From Cycas panzhihuaensis (taxonomy: Eukaryota > Cycadophyta), in NCBI GenBank assembly GCA_023213395.1, contig CM041465.1, positions 98,959,741-99,023,740 of the forward strand: a stretch of 64,000 nucleotides of DNA, in the 5' to 3' direction. The position numbers and the translations under genes are program-made. Positions 56,560-64,000 of the stretch are shown here, in pieces; positions within the stretch are counted from its first letter, which is position 1; each line of letters starts with the position of its first letter. Below the pieces are notes generated by a model. That model searched no databases, had not been told where the DNA came from, and saw nothing but the letters and a program-made list of their open reading frames with translations.

Positions 56560-57740
56560 AGTAAAGTTAGGGATTGTATCCGGGTAACTGCTAGATAATA
56601 CTTTCTTATGGGTGAGGTATTATACAAGAGATCCTTCGATGGGATCCTTCTCCACTGCATTGCCCCTGATGAAGCAGACCAGATACTCCATGAATACTAC
56701 CATGGCATTTGTAGGGGCCACTTTAGGGGCCAATCCATGGCCCAAAGGATCCTCTGTATTGGATATTATTGGTCGTCCTTCTTTAAGGATGCCCATGCTT
56801 GTTCCTTGAGATGTCAACGATGCCAGGAGCATGCCAACGTCACTCACTTACCTTCTGAGGCACTCCATCCCATTATATCTCCATGGCCCTTCTCCCAATG
56901 GAGGTTAGACCTCATTGGAGCCATAACCCCATCCTCTTCATTGTAGCATAAGTTTATCTTAACTGCAATGGAATACTTTACTAAATAGGTGGAAGCCATT
57001 CCTTTGACTACCACTCCTGGTAAGATGATAGCTACTTTCGTCTACCAGCATATCATCTGCCACTTTGGGGTTCCCGATGTCCTAATCACGGACAATAGAA
57101 CTCCCTTTTGCAACAAGGAGATGGATGAGCTTTGCAAGAAATTCTATATTTCTCATAAAACTTCCTCTCCTTACTATCCCTAGGCTAACAGTTAGGTCAA
57201 ATAATTTAATAAAACTCTCATAAATATCCTAAAGAAAATCGTTACCTAATCTCAAAGAGATTGGCACCTCCAATTCCATTCCACCCTATGGGTGTATCGC
57301 ATCTCTATCTGCATGGCTACATGAATGACTCTATTCTCCCTAGTCTATGGGATGGAGGCAGTTCTCCTATTAGAACTGGAGATTCCTTCTCTATGAGTTT
57401 CTCTTCGAGGTCTTAGAGGAGTCTATCCGTCAGGCTTACCTCTTAGACCTTGAAGCCTTAGACGAGAGATGCTTAGCCACTCACCAGGAAAACTTCGCTT
57501 CTAAAGCCCGCTCATAAAGGACCTATGATAAACATCTTCATTCTCATCCTTTGCATTCTAGAGACTAAGTCCTCAAACTGGAATATCTCCATGATCGCTT
57601 GACCTAATTCAGACCCAAATGGGTTGACCCCTTTGTCATTCTTGAGAGTCTCGATAACGGTGCTTATAGGATCACCACCCCAGAAGGTCTTGAATTCGAG
57701 AAAGCTGTTAACGGGAAATTCCTTAAGTAATTCTATGCAT
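56560..57740 (+). pseudogene. Gypsy integrase of element D
   Basis: Integrase with an H-H-C-C zinc region: HEYYHGICRGHF (about 56689-56724), then CSLRCQRCQEHAN (56801-56839). The core has WRLDLIGAI (first Asp, about 56901-56927) and LITDNRTPFCNKE (TDN at 57088-57096). The position of the catalytic Glu (canonical GQVE) reads VK near 57196, so Glu is Lys. The C-terminal part ends with YRITTPEGLEFEKAVNGKFL near 57723, and the stop is at about 57738. Stops and frameshifts occur throughout. Confidence 0.88.
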
Positions 57741-57772
57741 GACTACTTATTTTCTTTATTTTTACACTCTGA

Positions 57773-57845
57773 AATGAGCCTAAACTACCATCCTAAGTGT
57801 GTCTCTATTCCTCCTAGTCACAGGCGGAATGGTAGCTTAGGGTGG
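57773..57845 (+). other. Post-pol stem-loop, element D
   Basis: CTACCATCCTAAG with TATTCC on one side and GGAATGGTAGCTTAGGGTGG on the other can form an imperfect stem of about 18-20 bp. C has the same structure twice (25981-26150) right after its ORF end. It may be a terminator-like or RNA-export structure; that is speculation. Confidence 0.5.
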
Positions 57846-58390
57846 CCTTCTCATTCTCCTTGGATTCCTCTTGTAGAGCCTTTTCCTCACCTCCTCTTTT
57901 GTGGAGGCTCTGTCCTCCTAATTAGGCATGTTGTCCTTGTCACCCCAGGCTTGGAAACATCCTCTAACTAGGAGGGTGTACCAGAGTATCATTACTCCCC
58001 CACCATTGGTGCTTCCTTTACATATTCTTCTATGCTCCCATGTGGATATATATGCCACCCTATCTCCTAGCCTCATATACGTCTATCACTATTGCTCATG
58101 GTGATCGCGTGTGCCTCTACTAGGAATATGGCCCTACATGAAAGGAAGTGTGTGTAACTCAAACAAATATCATAGCACAAATCATACAATAATCAATTAG
58201 AAAGATCATAACATATCCCTCTTCATGCATCTATGTACCTTGATACATATACATACATAAATATAAAAATATAAATATACATCATCCATTGGGTATCATC
58301 ATACACATCATCATACACCAAATGGGGTATCAATGGCCCTGTATATATACATAAATAAACATCATGTGTTATATCATACAAATGGTATGG
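57846..58390 (+). other. Element D 3' region between pol and antisense gene
   Basis: Aligns with C 26151-26420 (GAGTATCATTACTCCC, then TCTATGCTCCCATGTGGATA). 58160-58380 is AT-rich with repeated ATCATAC/ATACAT units. No gene is seen. The short plus-strand ORF after it is antisense to the PMD gene. Confidence 0.6.
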
Positions 58391-59448
58391 TACATCATCC
58401 ATGGGAAGCCAGAATCCTTACAAGGAGGAGTACAATCACATGGCCATATGTGGTGACCTCCTCGAGGTCTGCTGCTTTCCCTTACCAAATCAAAACTACT
58501 CTACTCTGCTCTACTACTACCCTGCTCCTAGGGTATCATCTCCTGATTAGTGTGATCCCTCTCTTAGAGAACACATCCCTCCCAGAATCTATCTATGTCT
58601 TTGGGAGCTCCCTGCCTTTCCCCCCTTATTCTGAGGCCTCCTCGAGGTTGTCACCACAGTGTGAGTGTATGTTTGGCTCTTTGACGACATCGAGGTTACC
58701 TAATCCACTAGCTAATCATATCTCACCTGGATATGATCCCTCTTGCTCTCTACACCCTTGAGTCTATCCTTCATACTCTGGAATCTCTCCTCCATCCCTC
58801 GAAGACACTCCTCTAGCACCACCATCCTGATCTGGCTCTTAGCATCTCTACCTACACCTCCTTGTGCCTCCAGCACTTGTACTCAACCTCGTAGACTTTC
58901 CCTCTCGGCTCAGGTCTTATCCAACTCACCCTGGAGTTGTCCCATGTGTGCCTCATGCTCTTAGGACTCCACAATCTATATGTCCCTCGCCCTAACTAAT
59001 GGGACGAATGCCACTATGTGGGATCCCACCGATCTAGGCTCCTCTCCTACTTGGATGGGAGGTTGCCCCTCCACGTAGGCCCGGGGGAACATCTCCTGGA
59101 CTACCGCCTCCACCAGTCTCTACATCTCTGCCACTCCTATGAAGTCTAACACACCATATGTCAGTACATGTAATCATATATATCAAACAAAATCAAATAA
59201 CTACATATCAGGTGATTAAAAGACGACAAGAAAAGGTAGCGTCTCATCTTCTGGGGCCACTAGCCCCTCGACTTTGATGATAGCCTCCTTCTTGTATGCT
59301 CCGCTAGCTCCTAGTACCTCCTCCTCCTCTGGTACCACCTCAACGACCACCTCGACTATGGAGGCATCTCCACCCCTCTCTACGGGTGCTACTATCGCCC
59401 TAGACCTCTCTACTATCCTTAGTCTACGAGCTCATGTCTGTGAGCCCC
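58391..59448 (-). pseudogene. Antisense PMD-like gene of element D, C-terminal part
   Basis: Minus-strand gene convergent to pol. After the LTR E insertion it continues with a Ser/Arg-rich linker, then VQEMFPRAYVEGQPPIQVGE (about 59100-59040). A heptad-rich stretch follows: QLQGELDKT, ERESLRG, RMVVLEECLRGMEERFQSMK, DRLKGVESKRDHIQ (about 58945-58705), which is likely coiled coil. It aligns with G 38840-39620 on the plus strand. Beyond about 58600 it continues for a short distance (RPQNKGG) with stops. Stops occur throughout. Confidence 0.6.
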
Positions 59449-62213
59449 TGGATGCGCGTCTACGGGATAATCACCTAGCTCAGTAGGAATGGTGATGGTT
59501 GATGGTGGTATCGAGGGTGCAAGTGAAAACCTACAAGTGAAGTAAGAATCACGCAGGGCACCTCGTGTGCCAGAGTGTGAGTTCGAGACCTGCAGATGAT
59601 ACCTAATTACATTGGGGTGGTTTTCTATCCCAAGGAGAAGGAAGGAAAATAGGAAAAGTAGCCTAGATAAACTCAAGATGAGGGTTCTCCCACCCTTGGA
59701 TGGCTGGAAGGGAAAGAGAGGAGTCCTCAAAAGTTTCCCTATGATGAAGGGAAATGAGTGGCGACAAAGTAGGTGATGGCCTACGATGTGGCTAGGTTCC
59801 TCTTGGTTATTTGACCAAGCAAATAAAGCTAAGAGGGAGAGAGGGAAATGAGAATGGGACAACTAAACTAAAGTTTCCCCCTAATGATTTGAAAAATAAA
59901 TAGGAAAGGAAACGGGAATAGGCATTACATACATGAGCAAATAATGCCAAGTGGGAATAAACCGAGTGGGCGAACTAGGCTTTGCAAGCAAAGGAAAAGG
60001 AAAGGGCAAGTTTCCTGTAGGTCCTTTTCCTATGATAGTTAAATGTACGATGTGCAAATATATAAACATAAATAAAATATATTGCTTCCCTTTCACTTTT
60101 ACGTGTAACCTACTTAACTAACACATAGATCCCAAACAAAAGTAAGAAAGGGAAAGCGAGGGCTAAAGGAGGGATGTACGTACCCAGAAGATGTAGCAGC
60201 CGATAGAAGACCTCACCCACACGTAACGTACACCCTCGCGTCAATCTAAGGAGGCGTAGCCAAATCTTGATGTGAATGACAGGGGCTTCCTTACCTTCCC
60301 CTTTATGAAAAGAAATAAAAAAGGAAAGAAGCGAAAGCAAAGAACAAAACAGTAGACCTTACCTAGATCCGAATGCTTATACCTTCACAAGAGCACCACA
60401 ACAACTTGCATATGCACAAACTTATCCTTTTCGAGAAGGGGCTGCAAAAGATAAACTATGTATATACAAGTATATATGTGATACTTATGTTAGAGTGTTA
60501 GGAAAAAATAGTTACTGCAACAAGCTCTAAACCCTCTCTCAAGCAAGACTAAACATCAAGAAAAAATGGAGTAAGGGAAGCCTCAGGATGGCTAACCCTA
60601 TGCTGGGTTCTCTAGATAACTCTTAAGCATAGCAAGGTAATGGTAAAGACAACTAAGGACAGCCAAGAGGTGCAAAGAAAAGAGCAACAAAGCGTTAGAG
60701 AAACATGCAAGACACGGAGTTGCTATGGGCATCAATCTAGTGCACAACCCTTCCCAATGATATCAAGGGGTACCCAACAACCTGAGGGACACTACGGGGG
60801 TCCAAACAAGAGGTGAGCAGGCCTGGAATTAGCACAGCAAGAGGCTGCATATGCTGATAATCTAGTGCAGGCCTAGGGCTCAATCACTCCTAATAATCCC
60901 AAGAGGAGCATGGAGCAAGAGAAGAGAAGGTGGGAAGGGATTACCCTTAGAGAGAAGGACTGAAAAGGGGGGTTGCCCTACCTTGCTCTCTTCACCCAAC
61001 CTTATGACTCTTCTCTCGCTACTCCCTTAAAGAAAACTAGTAGAGAGAAAGTAAAGCCAGGAAGCAATAAGCTAAATATAATGGAAAAATGACTTTACAA
61101 TAGTGAAACCTAAAGGAAACAGGTAAATAAGATAAGAAATAGGTCCAAAATGGGTGTAATTTACCATAAATCTAGAAGAGGAGGGTTTGAAAGACCTACT
61201 GGATAGTTATATGGTAGATCTAGGCCTGCTAAGTGCGAGGAAGGGGGCCCCTGCAAGGGTTTGTAAGAGAGATTCTAATAAACAGCTGAAAGGGACACTT
61301 GCTGGGCAAGTTGGACAAGAATCAGCGCCAAAATTGCTTGATAAAATCTAGAGAGAGGCTTCCCACCGTGGAAGCAAGGAGTTGCATGCGAATCCTGGCC
61401 TGGGGTTGTAGGAAACGTAGGCATGTAAGTACACCTATAGCAGAAAGATAAGGAGAGCAGAAGTTGTAGCAGGAACTGTTATATTGGAGAGCAAAAAATG
61501 ACTTAAGAGAGCCTCAAAATGATGAGGGTTTGGATACTTATAACCATCTTAGCCCTAAGTGAGTGAACGGGGCATGAATAGGGCTGAGGTGGATGTGAGA
61601 CCACGTGGCAATTCTATGAGAAATGTGAGAATTGCCACAGAAGATTTTAAAAAATAACTGACAATAATCGCATCGTGGTAAACTTCACACTACCGCTAAG
61701 TTTACAGCAGTGCGGGACCAGAAAGCCAGAATGGTAGAATTCTAGTTTTCGAGCACTTTGGGAGGTGATGTGGCAGGCCTGGGAGGGGTTGGCCCTCCTG
61801 TCTAGGTGGCTGAGATAGTCCAGAAGACACATGGACAGAGGCAAGCAAATATCAATGGGGAAAAGGTCCTAGAAATGAGGTGCTAGGAGCTCAAAGTTGG
61901 GGCATGAATGGGCCATGCAAATTGACAGAAGCTTGAGGCAGTGTGGAGATGATGCAGAGGGTCATATAGTGCCATGGGGATGCCTACCTTATGGAAAGGT
62001 AGGTCCCGTTGGGTCGTCATAGGCTCACGATACGATAAGCAACATGAACAGGCAACAAATGCAAAGTAATCACACAAATGAAGCAAGCAGTCATGCAATG
62101 AGGCAACACTTTTATCAACCTTTCCCAACAAATAGTACAAGTGAAAAGGGAGAAGTATACCTGAGCTTACCTAAGTTAACCTATCTGTATCCATTCTCGG
62201 TAGCTGGGAAACA
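59449..62213 (-). mobile_element. Gypsy solo LTR E (2765 bp)
   Basis: Same family as LTR A: minus strand starts TGTTTCCCAGCTACCG (62213) and ends GACGCGCATCCA (59449). Flanks GCCCC (59444-59448) and ACCCC (62214-62218) are a 4/5 target duplication. The antisense PMD gene continues on both sides and no primer site or polypurine tract flanks it, so it is a solo LTR left by LTR-LTR recombination. It has the palindromic cluster at 61670-61712 and TATA-like GGTTATAAG near 61546 (minus). Confidence 0.85.
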
Positions 62214-62221
62214 ACCCCTGA

Positions 62222-62341
62222 CTCCCTCTACAGCTCCAGATGGACTTGCCTCTCCCTCTACAACTCCCAATGAACTTGCCTCTCCTCCTGTGGCTCCCAA
62301 AGGTCCTGCCTCTCCACTTGCTACTCCAAACAGGCCTGCCC
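62222..62341 (-). repeat. 30-bp tandem repeats coding a 10-residue repeat
   Basis: Four 30-bp units encode GEASPSGAVE-like decapeptides in the linker of the PMD-like protein (minus strand). G has related but fewer units near 38670-38740. Solo LTR E sits at the edge of this array. Confidence 0.8.
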
Positions 62342-62918
62342 TGTCACCTCTGTCATCTCCATCACCATCATTATTATCCTTAGGGGCGACTCTCGCTCTG
62401 CTTGCCTCGTTATCACTGCTCCACCTCATAACTCGATATGGATTAGATATATAATCTGCCATGGTGAGGAGGTCCAGCGATGTAGCCTCTACCAATCGAA
62501 GAACATGCGCCTAATCCTCGGTCCCTCTAAACTGAGTATGACACCTGTGCACCATAGGAGCCCACTATGAAATGGGGCATGATCCTCCTGTAGGTGCCAC
62601 TACTCTGAAGTAGTCGAAGAACCAACACTACAGTAGTGTGCTGTAGGATAAGCCTCCTCACCTTGCCACCCTGATAGCATCTAGTTGTATGACTAAGTTC
62701 GCCACTATCAAAGTGGCCCAATCTAGCCTCTCCCTGGTCTCAAGTCTCTGTATTACATCCATCCATCTGCCAGGTATATCTCTATAATTCTATTTCTGGG
62801 ATATCCAGAACAAAATATATAAAGTGATCAACTTCCTCACACGAGGAACTCTAGATATGACCATAGTCTGTAGGGGTATCCCTCTCCTCTCCCATCTTTC
62901 TATCCTATGAAAAACATA

Positions 62919-62980
62919 GCTGCCTCCCTATGCGCTATCTCATTGCTAAGCTGCCTCCCGATGCGCTATCTCATTGCTAA
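62919..62980 (-). repeat. 31-bp tandem duplication in the PMD-like gene (D)
   Basis: GCTGCCTCCCKATGCGCTAT plus 11 bases, twice. The unit is not a multiple of three, so it shifts the frame. G has one copy near 38045-38070. Confidence 0.85.
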
Positions 62981-63420
62981 GCAGCACCCCCAATGATGTT
63001 GGTTGGCCTATCGTTAGCATTCTTAGGATCCTCAGTATGTCCCTAGGTATGACTGTGACGTTCGCCACCTGCGAGAGATGGAATACATGCCTCCTCCTGT
63101 CCTAATATGAAACTATGTCTACCAGGAGGTGCTGGTCTGACATAAACTATGGTGTCTGTGTGACCTTTAGTAGGCCACATCGTGCTAGAACCTATTTGTC
63201 CCCATGGGACATTATCTCCACGGAACTCATCATAGCCGTCCCGATGTTTTCATGGTTATCTACTGTGATAATTACCTACAAAATACCCAAAAATCGGTTA
63301 GAACCTGTCTAAAACTACCTACCAACCCTTAGGACTACCTCTTCCTCCTCTTGGATAGGGATTTGACTCTCCTTTGAGCTGCCTTTTATTTTTTCAGCCA
63401 TTTCAGTGTCGCATCGAGCT

Positions 63421-63478
63421 AAACTTCATGGTACTGCAGAGTTTAGTGTGGGTTCTGCTGCGTTTGAGGTCCCGCGGA
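63421..63478 (-). promoter_or_regulatory. AAACTT/GGTAC motif in the PMD gene leader (D)
   Basis: Plus strand AAACTTCATGGTACTGCAGA, then GTTTAGTG. It is the same motif family as in the LTRs and lies about 150-200 bp upstream of the PMD-coding exon, as in G (37500-37600). Confidence 0.4.
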
Positions 63479-63937
63479 AAAGATCGTGGCATCGTGATTT
63501 TTGCCACTGCGTGAATGTCAGCCCCTCAAAAGGGGGGTTTTCCTACCCAAAAAACCCAAAAATTTATTCTCTAGTGGGCCTTACTCTGGCCCACTAGGAT
63601 GAAGGCTGCGTGATGCCCCAATCCCCCCTCTCACTGGGTCCAGTTCAAACTATAGGAGATCGTTATTCACCCTTAAGGGCCCAAAATCACATCAAAAATT
63701 AATAGAAAGCAACAAAATTCCAGGTATGAAATGGGGTTGGGTTTAGATGATCTACTTATTGGATTCAGTCTCGCCACAGCCATCTCATCTCCCTGGTCCT
63801 ATTAGCTACCTCCGCGCCTCGATCTAATGGTCAGATCTCCTCCTGCCTATCTCTGAAGTCAGGTAGCACTTCACTGCATGAGGGAAGGGCTCTGAATCAT
63901 TCACAAGCCTGTGAAAATGAATTCCATTTTCATTGAG

Positions 63938-63958
63938 TTTCCTTATATAGGCGAGGGG
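63938..63958 (-). promoter_or_regulatory. TATA-like promoter of the antisense PMD gene (D)
   Basis: Minus strand CGCCTATATAAGGAAACTC. It aligns with CCCTATAATAGGGAAACG in G, and about 100 bp downstream sequence is shared between the copies. It is oriented toward the PMD gene. Confidence 0.5.
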
Positions 63959-64000
63959 CCCGATGAGTACTCCCTCCATTTCTATCATTGTAATAGCCCT

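Larger units (their letters stand above)
62219..63275 (-). pseudogene. Antisense PMD-like gene of element D, N-terminal part
   Basis: Begins after a likely intron (branch-like TTCTAAC, then TTTTGTAG ending at 63276, minus) and matches G from 37741. Readable: DNHENIGTAMMSSVEIMS (near 63250-63200), VFHLSQVANVTVIPRDILRI (about 63095-63036), SNEIAHREAA, ERLDWATLIVANLV (about 62730), CWFF..FRVVAPTGG (about 62610) and EATSLDLLTMADYISNPYR (62490-62434). Then comes a Gly/Glu-rich linker of 10-residue repeats, cut by LTR E. The FHL...VTV.PRD block resembles the plant mobile domain signature. Function in the element is unknown. There are several stops. Confidence 0.62.
39652..64000 (+). mobile_element. 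Gypsy element D, near-complete but 3' end outside the window
   Basis: Order: 5' LTR (39652-42619), primer site, leader hairpins, gag, protease, RT, RNase H, integrase, stem-loop, 3' UTR, then antisense PMD gene to the right edge. Interruptions are copia B2 (43301-51600 including TSD) and solo LTR E (59449-62213). It was inserted into element G, whose PMD gene ends at the junction. The aRNH, polypurine tract and 3' LTR are expected right of 64000. The left flanking five bases are GTCTC. Confidence 0.85.
63276..64000 (-). other. Leader/intron region of the antisense PMD gene (D)
   Basis: Homologous to G 37040-37740. It contains the TATA-like box, the AAACTT/GGTAC motif and a plausible 3' splice site, but no long ORF. 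The left part near 63600-63700 is the most conserved (GCCCACTAGG and AGATCTCC blocks). Confidence 0.55.

Noticed and set aside
59449-62213. Reading LTR E as a 3' LTR of an element to its right
   Set aside because: No polypurine tract lies at 62214. The antisense gene continues across it and a 4/5 target duplication flanks it, so it is a solo LTR.
1-64000. CRISPR array, prophage, operon or tRNA/rRNA genes
   Set aside because: No evenly spaced repeats with unique spacers, no bacterial gene organisation, and no cloverleaf or rRNA signature was seen. The content is plant retrotransposons throughout.

Overview
This window is plant nuclear DNA made almost entirely of nested LTR retrotransposons. 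I see no intact host gene, tRNA, rRNA, CRISPR array or bacterial-type gene. Two families dominate. The first is a Ty3/gypsy family of the Tat type, with 2-3 kb LTRs, a TGGCGACC-type (tRNA-Arg-like) primer site, a retropepsin with a VDNGSS site and a second archaeal-type RNase H (aRNH). I call its copies A, C, D, E, G, H, I and J. The second is a Ty1/copia family with ~311 bp LTRs and an initiator-Met primer site (TGGTATCAGAGC), with copies B0, B1 and B2. A third, unrelated solo LTR (K) is also present. A large, repeat-rich angiosperm genome is likely; I cannot name the species.

Layout. 1-3915 (-): gag start, leader and 5' LTR of gypsy A, inserted into copia B0. 3916-7430 (+): 3' half of B0, inserted into gypsy LTR I. 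7431-10877 (+): 3' parts of gypsy LTRs I and J. 10878-11639: AT-rich, unassigned. 11640-12734 and 30260-32394 (-): the two halves of the 3' LTR of gypsy H, split by copia B1 (12735-30259, -). B1 is itself split by gypsy C (19603-29527, +; perfect GTACC target duplication). 32395-33471: 3' internal end of H. 33472-39651 (-): 3' LTR and 3' internal end of gypsy G. 39652-64000 (+): gypsy D, from its 5' LTR through gag, protease, RT, RNase H and integrase to an antisense gene. D is interrupted by copia B2 (43301-51595, -; TSD TTATC), which carries solo LTR K (47517-48154; TSD ATATC). D is also interrupted by gypsy solo LTR E (59449-62213, -). The deepest chain is H > G > D > B2 > K.

How the parts work together. 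The complete gypsy element, reconstructed from D, G and H, reads: LTR, PBS, structured leader, gag, protease, RT, RNase H, integrase, conserved stem-loop, antisense gene, aRNH, polypurine tract, LTR. The antisense gene encodes a plant-mobile-domain-like (PMD) protein with its own TATA-like promoter, a repeat linker and a coiled coil. The aRNH lies at the far 3' end, away from pol. Element C keeps LTRs, leader, gag and protease but lacks RT, RNase H, integrase, antisense gene and aRNH. It is probably a non-autonomous gag-only derivative needing a D-like partner. It is the youngest insertion that can be tested here.

All coding regions carry stops or frameshifts, so they are pseudogenes as sequenced. 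Family assignments rest on motifs and on alignments between copies made by eye.
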